Source of the DNA: Fistulifera solaris
Lineage: Eukaryota; Bacillariophyta; Bacillariophyceae; Naviculales; Stauroneidaceae
Reading direction: 5' to 3'
Length of the DNA: 64,000 bases
Assembly (NCBI GenBank): GCA_030295235.1
Contig: AP026124.1
Location: forward strand, 2,108,001 to 2,172,000
Shown here one piece after another: positions 1 through 8,779 of the stretch. Position 1 is the first letter of the stretch; every line of letters starts with the position of its first letter. The translations under genes and the position numbers were made by a program. Below the pieces are notes generated by a model. That model did not search any database. It was not told the DNA's origin and was given only the letters and a program-made list of their open reading frames with translations.

Positions 1-947
1 AGTTTTGTGAATGAGTCGATTCCAAACTGTACCCGATCTCGGATTTCGAGGTCAAACATATTGACACATTCATCACTCAACGAAATAACATTACCGTAAG
101 ATGGTGATTCGTCTTCGGTAATCATATTAAAATACTTGACATAATACTGATGCTCCATGGCCCGCAAGATACTGTCGTAACCCCGCATGGAGCGGGTCCG
201 ATGCCGTCCACCCAAATCGATTGATTCTAGAGTACAATTGCGTGTCAATTCTTCCGCGACAACCTCGAAATCATCGTCCGACAAAGCCATATTCCGCAAG
301 ACGAGATGTTGCAGTGATTTGTAGCGAAAAATCGTTTGCAAGTGGTCAGCACGAATTATAGAAGAATTCTCACGCCAAGGTTTCGACCTTTGGATCACAA
401 GTCGTTTCAAGTTGGGCAGTTGTGTCAGAATTCTGGCGAACCGATCTGCGACAATTGTGTCGGATTCATGTCTGCCCTGTCTTCGAAAGGTGACATCGGT
501 AAGAACAACTTCTTCGATGGAAGGAGGGATGCTCAGTTGAAGTAAAGGAAAAAGTATAGGCGACATGAACCCAAATTGGACATGCCGGGAAACACAGAAA
601 AATTTCAAGTTTTTCATCGATGGACTCATCCATTGTAAAACATCTTCCAGCATGACCGTAAAGACTCCCGTCAACGATGCGGTGATTTCTATGGCTTCTA
701 GATTCGTCATACGATGCACTAGTTGTATGACGTCACTCCAAGCGCACTGTTCTCGGTTCGCAATCACCACCGCATACAAATGGTTGAGAGCTTCTCCGTT
801 GACTTTGAGCATTTTAATGCCTCGCACATCTTCCATGCGGACCCACGCCTGGAACCCCTCGACATCGATCCTTGTATTCGAAGGTATAGAGAAGTTGGCT
901 GTTGGTTGAGTGATGAAATTCGTTACAATCGATAGTAGCGTTGTCAT
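1..947 (-). CDS. Leucine-rich-repeat protein, C-terminal part outside window
   Basis: An open frame of 315 codons begins at an ATG (945-947) and runs off the left edge, so the C-terminus is missing. The later part carries LRR-like segments such as LPNLKRLVIQR and SLQHLVLRNMALSDDDF followed by NCTLESIDLGG, the spacing of ribonuclease-inhibitor-type LRRs. There is no signal peptide at the N-terminus. It is probably a cytosolic or nuclear protein-interaction scaffold, as for many diatom LRR proteins, but the partner and role cannot be read from the sequence. No introns or frame breaks were seen. Confidence 0.8.
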   Translation of the reverse strand, partial: MTTLLSIVTNFITQPTANFSIPSNTRIDVEGFQAWVRMEDVRGIKMLKVNGEALNHLYAVVIANREQCAWSDVIQLVHRMTNLEAIEITASLTGVFTVMLEDVLQWMSPSMKNLKFFCVSRHVQFGFMSPILFPLLQLSIPPSIEEVVLTDVTFRRQGRHESDTIVADRFARILTQLPNLKRLVIQRSKPWRENSSIIRADHLQTIFRYKSLQHLVLRNMALSDDDFEVVAEELTRNCTLESIDLGGRHRTRSMRGYDSILRAMEHQYYVKYFNMITEDESPSYGNVISLSDECVNMFDLEIRDRVQFGIDSFTK

Positions 948-1793
948 TGTGAAAAATGAAAAACAAAAACAAAAACAAATTGGCGGAAATCATCGGGTTG
1001 TAGCTCCGACTGGATTCAATCACGAGTCGTCACTTTGACTATTTAATTTCACTTTCACCGCAACAGTGAAATTTCGCCGCAACAATGAAACAGCAACAAA
1101 CGTTTTTTTCAGGAAAGTTGAAATACCTGGAATAACCGCTCCTCGATACGACAAGCCACAGATAGATTATCCAGTCATCGATATTGTTGCCGCTGACGAT
1201 GTAGTTGGGAAGGCTTTCGTCCGTCTTGTATGGGATTGCATCGCCGTTGTTTGCAAGCAAACAAGAAAAAACAATCGAAATCATGCAAGGTTACTCAATA
1301 AATGAACATCCACGAGACGAAATCATTATGTTTTCGTTTGCAATATTACCGATTACTTTCCACTTCTACGGTCAGAAAATAAGTGAAGAGCACAGCAGCA
1401 AACACAACAATAGAGAACAGAACAAAATAAACTTGTCTATCAAGTGTACTATATCGCGTCAATCTACTTGGTCTTCTCCTAAATCAAGAATAGACGACCG
1501 AAGCAGCAATCGCGGTGGCTTTCATGAAAAATGAAGGACTCATCATCATGGAAGCCGAGCTAATTTCCTGCTTCTGAACCAAGCCGTTCCGACATCCTCC
1601 CAGATTTTTTTCTGGTGAGACGATACCAGTACTGGTACCTCAGTCTTCTCTAGAATGGAATTCGTGACTGATTTTGCGCTGAGAGCCATACATTTTCTGG
1701 AAGCGGCGATTTTTTTTTTCCTTCATGATTATTGTGTTCTTTTGTCCATCGCAATACTGGCAGTAGTTGAACCGATAGCTGCACAATAATAGT
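948..1793. other. Intergenic, divergent promoter region
   Basis: Lies between the LRR gene (leftward) and the RRM gene (rightward), so it should hold both promoters. The short frames here look random and none resembles a protein family. A GGTACC-rich inverted motif (TACCAGTACTGGTACC, about 1624-1639) lies about 155 bp before the RRM start. Nothing else is recognisable. Confidence 0.5.
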
Positions 1794-2802
1794 ATGCCCA
1801 AGAAATCGAAAGCACAAATAAAGCGTTTAGCCAAGCGAGCAGAAGCGCGGGGTGAAGTCTACGAAGCTCCAGTAACACCAGTTACCACAGAGGAATCATC
1901 GTCTTCCGCCCAACTGACGAATGTCAAATTACTCGCCGCAAGGCGATTGCAGCAAGAGCTTCTAGACATTGAAAAAGATGAATCGATGAAAGCCAAAGAT
2001 AGGCGTTCCGCTAAGCGGAAGGCAGAAGCAATCGCCTTGGAGAAATCAGGATGTTCGGCCGACGAGTTGCTAGCTTGGTACAAAGAACAAAAGGATGACG
2101 ATAGACCCGAGACGAATAACAGCAGGAAGCAGAAAAAAGCTGACGCTACACAAACCGATAAGCGAAAAATTCCGTACATTTTGTTCATTGGCCAATTATC
2201 GTACGACACCACCAAAGAATCGTTACTTCAACATTTTCAATCCGAATTGGCCGACGACGACGACGGCTTTGATATCAATGAACAGACGTGCCAAATACGA
2301 CTCCTCACGGACGCGAAAACCAAAAAGTCACGTGGAATGGCGTTTGTCGAATTGTCAACTCCGGAATTGATGCACGCTTGTCTGAAACTGCACAAAACCA
2401 TGTTGGAGGGACGCCGGATCAATGTCGAAAAAAAGTGCCGGAGGGGGAAAACACAGTGAACAGCGCAAAGAAAAACTAAAAACATTTCGAACACAGCAAG
2501 AAGAATACATTGAATCTATGGTCACGAAGATGATCGACGAATACAAACAAAAGGGAGAAATACAGGATGGAGAATTGGATGAAGGAGTGATTGCTTTGTG
2601 TCAGCGACATTCCGGCGCGGTAGTGCAAGCCGCCCTCGAACGATATGTGGACTCCAATGGTCGCGAAATGGACAATCCCAGCGCTTATTTGTCTTTTTTG
2701 CTCGGTAAATTGGCGCAAGAAGGTATTTATGACAGTGAAAAGGGAAAGAAAGCCCCCACTAATGTCACGGATCGACCACCCAAACGTGTTCGACTAAAAT
2801 AA
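1794..2802 (+). CDS. RRM protein, Nop6-like, frame change at an A7 run
   Basis: Lys-rich N-terminus (KKSKAQIKRLAKRAEAR), then one RRM at about residues 125-212 with RNP2-like ILFIGQLSYDTT and RNP1-like SRGMAFVELST, ending GRRINVEK. The reading then stops, but the adjacent frame (from 2422) continues with SAGGGKHSEQRKEKLK. Fungal Nop6-type proteins have just this order, RRINVE followed by a Gly-rich Lys tail, so I read one gene. The change sits in the A7 run at 2428-2434; six or nine A's would keep the frame. Nop6 family members bind RNA in ribosome biogenesis; that role is inferred from family. The C-terminal 110 residues are helical and end in a basic PKRVRLK, a possible nuclear signal. Confidence 0.75.
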
Positions 2803-2860
2803 TGATTCAAGAATCATTAGAAATAAACGATAGGAGAATGCATTATTTCTGTTGACATTT

Positions 2861-4111
2861 TTAAGACATTTTCTTTGGTCTCCCTCTTCGTTTGGGCGCC
2901 CAATAAAAACCCAATGTTTCCAGCTGCCTTATTCGCTCTTCTTTTTTGGGTCCCTTCACATAGGCACCCTTCAATCGGATATCTTTGAGTCGTTGCCCAA
3001 GAGGCAGACCCCACAAATGCTCCGGCCAAGGCCACTCTACTTCGGTCCATTCATCTGGTTTCGGGACTACAAACTTTATCGGAACATCTAACGATCGATT
3101 GTGTAATTTGGAATAAATAGCCGCCGCATGAACCACTTCCAACCATCCCAGATTCGAATTTCCCGTCCACCGAAACCCCAATTCTTCGAGCAATCGACGT
3201 CGTTCAGGATGTTTTTTCACATACAATCCCTTTTGACGGACCGCATGACATTTAACTCCCAGAGGATATCCCCAAAAGGCTTCCGGCCACTGCGGATCCT
3301 CGCAAGGAACCACGTACTGCGCCGGCACCTTCAATACCTGCGTGCGTTCTCCCGGACTGAACGGTCCACACTGTTCCAATTGCGCATAATGCCACACAAC
3401 ATTGTAAAACTTTAGAAAGCGCTCTTCATGAACATCCCACACGAACCCCAAACCGTCCAATTGTTGCCGCCTTGCTTCGGCCGTCGGTCCCCGCAAAAAA
3501 TCATGCCGGGCGCGGATCCGATACACACTCTTCCCCAACGGTATACCCCACGTCGCCCGAGGCCACTGCACATCACCTAACGGTACCACAAATTGGTTGG
3601 GGACCAAAACGTGTCCATGTAAATTATAATACGTAATCAAGGCTTCTAACACCAAATTCCATTCCGGCTGTAATCGTTCCCACACAAATCCCAATCGATT
3701 CAATTCAGCGACACGATCGGGACGTTGTTGAATGTGCAATTGCCACCATTTCATGTTATAGACGGTACTGGATAAATCCAAACCGTACCAATCGGAGGGA
3801 AAGGCTTTGGATGTTACCGTGTAACGACGGGGAATGACCAAATCGCCGTGCAGCGCGTGATACGTTTGGAGTGCTTGTAACGTAATGTCGTACGGAATAT
3901 CCATGGCGTTTGTGCGTAATGATGTTGTGAATTGGATGTTTGTTTCGTTCTTTGTTTCTTGGATGATGATTTGTTCGTCATTTGGAAGAGCAGGACGGCT
4001 CATCACGAGGCCCCGAGAGGACTGATTGGGTCGTCGGCACATCCAAGCGGTTGCTTGCCAAGTACTCCACCATCCACAAAGGGATAACCAACAGCACCAT
4101 TTCCGAAGCAT
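2861..4111 (-). CDS. Helicase-associated (HA) repeat protein
   Basis: Shows four to five copies of the helicase-associated domain: a Trp-rich start (Y...LHGDLVIPRRY), a block of WP...WGIPLG, then an Arg/Lys-rich R...R..QLD.LGFVWD. The same pattern recurs as AFWGYPLGVKCHAVRQKG and HLWGLPLGQRLKDIRLKG. No helicase core is present. HA-only proteins are expanded in diatoms and heterokonts; their function is unknown, though nucleic-acid binding is assumed. The C-terminus has an AT-hook-like KRRGRPKK. The ATG at 4111 gives a Trp/Cys-rich hydrophobic N-terminus; a later Met at 4003 (MSRPALPND) is an equally plausible start. Confidence 0.8.
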   Translation of the reverse strand: MLRKWCCWLSLCGWWSTWQATAWMCRRPNQSSRGLVMSRPALPNDEQIIIQETKNETNIQFTTSLRTNAMDIPYDITLQALQTYHALHGDLVIPRRYTVTSKAFPSDWYGLDLSSTVYNMKWWQLHIQQRPDRVAELNRLGFVWERLQPEWNLVLEALITYYNLHGHVLVPNQFVVPLGDVQWPRATWGIPLGKSVYRIRARHDFLRGPTAEARRQQLDGLGFVWDVHEERFLKFYNVVWHYAQLEQCGPFSPGERTQVLKVPAQYVVPCEDPQWPEAFWGYPLGVKCHAVRQKGLYVKKHPERRRLLEELGFRWTGNSNLGWLEVVHAAAIYSKLHNRSLDVPIKFVVPKPDEWTEVEWPWPEHLWGLPLGQRLKDIRLKGAYVKGPKKEERIRQLETLGFYWAPKRRGRPKKMS

Positions 4112-4696
4112 TCTATTGTAACATTTTGAGATTTTTGCTTGATCACTGGAAATAAATGGTTGTGTGATAATAATAATGATGTACAACTAAGTAATAGTTG
4201 ATGTGTTTTTCACTTTTTGCGGCGATCGAGTACGGTACCGGTACCGTACCAGGTATCGAGTGCTTCAAACAAAAACGCCAGTGAACGCTTTGGGTACCGG
4301 TGTGTCGTCGAGTTATAGAGTGCACACCAGGTACCAGGTATAGTTCCATCATGTTGTATCGGGCTCATGACTAAATATCCAGTCTTGGAAAAATCGAGCA
4401 ACACTCTCGTCTATAGTAAATAAAACTAGGTACGATTAGCTGCTTAACAAAGAACATTCTTATAGATGCATACCTAGTTTGTCCACTTTTCGTGCCTAGT
4501 AATGTACTGATATAGCCCAATTATTCGAATCAAAGACATTTCAGTTTTGAAATCAATTTTTAATTGAATTTAATTAATATCCGGGTCTCTGACTCTTTCC
4601 GGGTTCAAAAGAAATTTCAGTTGGAAAATAATGACTTTAATGAGTTTTACAATACTTCAAGCCATCAACCGAAAAGCCCCTCCAATTCCTCGACAT
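4112..4696. other. Intergenic with KpnI-type palindrome cluster
   Basis: Region between the HA gene start and the GNAT gene end. It contains GGTACC-rich inverted motifs (annotated separately). The right part (4440-4690) is AT-rich, and I see no gene in it. Confidence 0.5.
4231..4345. repeat. GGTACC palindrome cluster
   Basis: Positions 4231-4248 form a perfect 18-bp palindrome (TACGGTACC joined to GGTACCGTA). Further copies follow at 4293-4301 (GGTACCGGT) and 4329-4339 (AGGTACCAGGT). Similar clusters lie upstream of other genes in the window. Confidence 0.75.
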
Positions 4697-5641
4697 TTAT
4701 TGGAGTTCTTTCACAAAATACCCAATCTCCGCCGCCGAGCCCGCCCAAAAGGGATTCCATCGTTGGCCGACATCCCTATAACCGGTGCCCGTGTACAATT
4801 GATAGGCCGCTGTATTGTCGACATCAACGTGCAAGTAAATTTTCGAATAACCCCAGACAGTACCAGCAATCTCTTCGACACATTGCACCAAGGCCCGTCC
4901 GATGCTTTGACCCCGATAAGCTTCTGCCACACACAAGTTACTCAAGTACGGTTGTTGCTGAACTTTAGTACTCTTGTTCCAAAGACGCCGTTCGAGGCGA
5001 TCCAACCAGGGCAGTGTAAATGGAATTTTGGCATCACAAGGTTGTATGCGTAATTCCACAGAACCAATGATTTCAATGCGCCAATTCTTGTTCATTTTCT
5101 TCGTATCGTTCTGGACGGGCCGCGCGAGTACCAAAACGAGTGCCGTCTCGGTCGCATCTTCTTCATCGGGATAAGGTCCTCGAAGGCCCATATTATTTTT
5201 GGTAAGACGCCCACGGATCCGACTCCGCAATCCCGCCAAGACTTCGGCAAAGGCCACAATCCCCGAATATCCATTCAACAGGTCGACGGTTGGTTGGAGA
5301 ATGAACTGTTCAAACGATGAAGTCATATCGTTGCTCAAACGAATGGCTTCGGATCCGAACGATTCGACGACAAAGCGCGCCGTGTCGGGTAAATCGTCTT
5401 CTTCGACGACACACAACTCGAAAGACGGGTCGGATCTTAGCTGAAAGTTGGAATTGAGGCACGAGTTTTCATTCGTTGTTGAGTCAACCTTTGGGTAAAG
5501 AGTTCGTAAAGGGATCAAATGAAGTGTGAGCCGATCTCGATTGTTTCGGGTGGGCGACGGAGAAAATCCTTGTGCACTATGCACGAGAATTACAAAAGGC
5601 AGTAGCAGCAAGCATCGTCGCCGTTTCAAACTCCTTGTCAT
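4697..5641 (-). CDS. GNAT-family N-acetyltransferase, probably plastid-targeted
   Basis: The start at 5641 gives MTRSLKRRRC followed by a hydrophobic stretch LLLLPFVILVHS and AQGFSPSP, a signal peptide with a Phe near the cleavage site, as in diatom plastid preproteins. The GNAT core is C-terminal: YLSNLCVAEAYRGQSIGRAL holds the acetyl-CoA pyrophosphate loop (R-G-Q-x-x-G-R), followed by IYLHVDVDNTAAYQLYTGTGY, the usual strand plus Asn and Tyr of motif B. Substrate is unknown. An upstream in-frame Met (5683) is possible. No introns or breaks. Confidence 0.8.
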   Translation of the reverse strand: MTRSLKRRRCLLLLPFVILVHSAQGFSPSPTRNNRDRLTLHLIPLRTLYPKVDSTTNENSCLNSNFQLRSDPSFELCVVEEDDLPDTARFVVESFGSEAIRLSNDMTSSFEQFILQPTVDLLNGYSGIVAFAEVLAGLRSRIRGRLTKNNMGLRGPYPDEEDATETALVLVLARPVQNDTKKMNKNWRIEIIGSVELRIQPCDAKIPFTLPWLDRLERRLWNKSTKVQQQPYLSNLCVAEAYRGQSIGRALVQCVEEIAGTVWGYSKIYLHVDVDNTAAYQLYTGTGYRDVGQRWNPFWAGSAAEIGYFVKELQ

Positions 5642-6126
5642 GATTCGCGATGAAAATGGGTGGCGGGTTGACGTTGATAGCAATAAGAGAGGAGAGCAAA
5701 AATAATAACGGACAAGAGGTGCAAACGAATACTGTTGACCTTTTGCGAGGCGATCGGTTTTGTCGATGTTGCTTCTCCACTATGGTCTCGAGTGTAAGCG
5801 TGATTTTTTTTGAATCAACAACAACACTTCAGTCCCGGGAATGGTCAAACAAACATTGTAAATCAGACAAGGCAGCCCTCTTGTTCCAAAAGCAAAACGG
5901 CTTGATAATTCCTGGAGTGAACTTGTCTAGTATAAGACCGCGGATCGGTTGTGTTTCGGTTCTGTTTTAGTGTTTAGTCTTCATTCCGATAAGTTCAAAA
6001 TTTACTCCCCAACCGGTTGACGGCATTCTTTAACCCATACCTTGACCTGACCTTTAAATCATCTGAAGAAAGAACTACTACGTAGCATTTATACTACTTT
6101 GTGTATGCCTTTATGATCGTCATTCA
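5642..6126. other. Intergenic
   Basis: Leader of the GNAT gene and 3' flank of the hydroxylase gene, both on the minus strand. A 106-codon plus-strand frame (5650-5970) lacks family resemblance. Nothing recognisable. Confidence 0.4.
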
Positions 6127-7125
6127 TTATCCCCCCGTGACCGACTTCCACCAATTCCCCAAAACATTTTCTTCTTGTTGTTGAAGAGACTTTGGTTTGC
6201 GAAATGGCACCACACCCGATTCAAATTTATTTCGCAAATCGTATACAAACTCCAATGCGGCTCGCTCGGCGGTAGTCAATTCGGGATGCCAAAAATCCAG
6301 AATCAAGACATGCCGATCTTGTTGGGTCGGATTGCCGGTGCTGTGGGTAAAGGACGTATCCAAGGTCGTTAATTTTCCTTCTTGCCATCCACGACGTTCA
6401 CCTCCCACTTCAATCCAGCATTCCTTTCCGTCGTTGGTTGCGGCGGGAATTGATAATCCCAAATGGGAGGTCAAGATAAAATTCCGTCCGTCGGAATGGG
6501 GTTGGACACCAGAACCAGGGGCTTGTCGCGCAAAGCAAACACCCCGGACCGCCAAAGGAATGTTGAGGGAACGCAACAACTCGTAGGTTTCGGGAAAGGC
6601 TTGACAGTTTTCCATATTCCATACCCCCAAACGTTGCAATCGCACGGCACTCCATCCGGCTCCCATCACTTGGTTCTGCCACACGGAATCGGCTGCGAAT
6701 CGGTTACTATTCAACAACTGCTCACGGAACTCGCGTTGAATGATATTGACCGATGCTTCCAAGGGTGCCGCCCACGGAAACATTTCCGGATCGTCGGAGG
6801 TATCCCAAAATGGTTTCGCGGTTAAATCGGGTACATGTTCTTCAGAAGGTTCATGACCGGAGGCGTATCCCTGCGGTGGTGGAATCAATCCCTGTGACGA
6901 AGCACAAAACGTACGGATGCGCTCTAAATTCTGTCCGTTATTTTGCTTCAAATAAAATCGTTCGATACCTTCCAAACCTTCTTCGACGTCTTCCCAAAAT
7001 TGTTGTTGTCGTTCGGTGAGTGCCGATAGTACGATGGCACGATGATGCGGTGGCGGAGTTGCGTGGAAAGCCTCACCGACATGAGTTGACCCAACTAACC
7101 AAACGACAAGGAGAAGGTGTTTCAT
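6127..7125 (-). CDS. Aspartyl/asparaginyl beta-hydroxylase-like oxygenase, plastid-type presequence
   Basis: 332 residues. The N-terminus is a short signal peptide ending HVGEA|FHATPP, an ASAFAP-type plastid import site. The catalytic domain has the Asp/Asn-hydroxylase set: H210-S-D212 (GVQPHSDGRNF), H261 in FTHSTGN, and R271 in DRHVLILDFWHPEL. These correspond to the iron-binding His residues and the 2-oxoglutarate-binding Arg of this double-stranded beta-helix family. It probably hydroxylates a protein or small molecule in the plastid or secretory route; the substrate is unknown. No introns or frame breaks. Confidence 0.85.
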   Translation of the reverse strand: MKHLLLVVWLVGSTHVGEAFHATPPPHHRAIVLSALTERQQQFWEDVEEGLEGIERFYLKQNNGQNLERIRTFCASSQGLIPPPQGYASGHEPSEEHVPDLTAKPFWDTSDDPEMFPWAAPLEASVNIIQREFREQLLNSNRFAADSVWQNQVMGAGWSAVRLQRLGVWNMENCQAFPETYELLRSLNIPLAVRGVCFARQAPGSGVQPHSDGRNFILTSHLGLSIPAATNDGKECWIEVGGERRGWQEGKLTTLDTSFTHSTGNPTQQDRHVLILDFWHPELTTAERAALEFVYDLRNKFESGVVPFRKPKSLQQQEENVLGNWWKSVTGG

Positions 7126-7257
7126 CGTTCTAAGTGTCTAAACATCGATTGAATAGGTAAGCCATACCTTTTCCCCATCGATGTTGACCAAAAAACGCAC
7201 CAAAGGAGTATTTCAAAAGACATTTCATGAATTATAAAAACTTTTGTAACTATAACG

Positions 7258-7329
7258 TCCGCGATAGTATAGTGGCTAGTATCCCCGCCTGTCACGCGGG
7301 AGACCGGGGTTCGATTCCCCGTCGCGGAG
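7258..7329 (+). tRNA. tRNA-Asp (GUC)
   Basis: Complete cloverleaf of 72 nt without intron. Acceptor TCCGCGA (7258-7264) pairs with TCGCGGA (7322-7328), with G as discriminator. The anticodon stem CCCGC/GCGGG encloses loop CTGTCAC with anticodon GTC at 7291-7293. The T arm reads CGGGG TTCGATT CCCCG. Identical in sequence to the minus-strand copy at 57721-57792. Confidence 0.97.
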
Positions 7330-7515
7330 CTACTTTTTTGTCTCTTTTTTGCCCACTGACGTTTTTCCACTTGGATGATGATTCACAACCATCGGTGTCT
7401 TTTTTTCTTTTTCACTTGCCGAGCAAGTTCATCAAATACTACTACCTGGTATGATAAAGGAAAAGAATTGAAAACAGCACTGTGGAAGCAAAACATAATC
7501 ACTATCCTTTTAAAA

Positions 7516-8747
7516 ATGCACATTCCGTCCACAGTCATGACAATTACACTGATTTTGGCTTCGACGACACGATGGGCGTCGGCCTTTTCGTCGCGTTCAT
7601 CGGCATTCACAGGCAGCAGTAGTTATTTTCGCTCGTATTCTTCCACACAACTCTCTATGAAGTTACAAACCGCAATTGTCGGACTACCAAATGTCGGTAA
7701 ATCGACACTCTTCAATGCCTTGACAGAAACACAAGGCGCCGAAGCGGCCAATTATCCCTTTGCACCATTGAACCCAACGTCGGGATTGTGGCCGTCCCGG
7801 ATCCACGATTGCAAGTTCTATCCAAAATCAACAAATCCGCGAAAACAGTACCCGCGACCTTGGAATTTGTGGACGTGGCCGGTCTGATCAAGGGTGCAGC
7901 GCAAGGAGAAGGTTTGGGCAATCAATTTTTGGGCTCCATTCGTCAATGCGATGCCATTGTGCACGTCGTGCGGTGCTTTGAAGATGATGATGTCATTCAT
8001 GTCGATGGAACGGTCGATCCCATTCGAGATGCGGAATTGATTAATTTAGAACTCACCTTTGCGGATTTGGCTCAAGTCGAGAAACGTTTGGAACGCGTCC
8101 GCAAGGACCGGAATGCGAATGCCGACGAAAAGAATGCTCTCGAAAAAGTGTCGGCCGTACTCAATATGGATCAACCCGCTCGTCAAGCGGAATTATCTCC
8201 CGAAGAAGAAGCATCGATTAAATCTTTGGGTCTTTTAACAAGAAAGCCCATGATTTACGCCGCCAACGTGGCAGATGGAGATTTGGCGACCGGCAACGAT
8301 CGCGTGGAAAAACTTCGAGAAATGGCGACCAAAGAAGGCGGGAAAGTCGTGGTGGTTTCGGCGCAAGTCGAATCCGAATTGGTAGACCTTGAACCAGAAG
8401 ATCGAGAAGATTTCTTGCAGTCGTTGGGAGTGACCATGGAGGATACAGGCTTGCGCAAATTAGTGCGAGAAGCGTACGATTTGTTGGGCTTGTCTACGTA
8501 TTTCACGAGTGGAGAGACCGAAACCCGCGCGTGGACGATCAAAAAAGGATGGAAGGCTCCTCAGGCGGCTGGTGTGATTCATAATGATTTCGAGCGTGGA
8601 TTTATTCGTGCAGAAACGATATCGTACGAGCACCTGGTGCAATGTGGCAGTGAACAAGAGGCAAAAAGTAAAGGTTTACTACGAAGTGAAGGAAAGGAGT
8701 ACGAGGTGCAAGAAGGAGACGTCATTTTGTTCCGCTTTAACGTATAG
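7516..8747 (+). CDS. YchF/OLA1-family GTPase, plastid-targeted, one frame break
   Basis: N-terminus has a signal peptide ending [11 protein letters not shown], the canonical diatom plastid motif. The G domain follows: P-loop GLPNVGKS, then [19 protein letters not shown] (G3 region) and the YchF-type [10 protein letters not shown] at G4. The C-terminal TGS domain is [18 protein letters not shown] to the end. The frame changes near 7759-7761, where CCC TTT GCA should read one T longer to give the conserved [12 protein letters not shown]; the second frame then runs clean to the stop. YchF proteins bind ATP or GTP and associate with ribosomes; a plastid copy fits its bacterial origin. Start 7516 was chosen over 7375 because it opens the signal peptide; 7537 is also possible. 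Confidence 0.88.
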
Positions 8748-8779
8748 TAGCATCGTTATGATTAATTACATTTGTTGCT

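Noticed and set aside
1039-1534. Short frames on both strands upstream of the RRM gene
   Set aside because: Low-complexity, no family text, lie in promoter DNA.
2422-2802. Independent small gene overlapping the RRM gene
   Set aside because: SAGGGK directly follows RRINVE in Nop6-type proteins, and the overlap centres on an A7 run.
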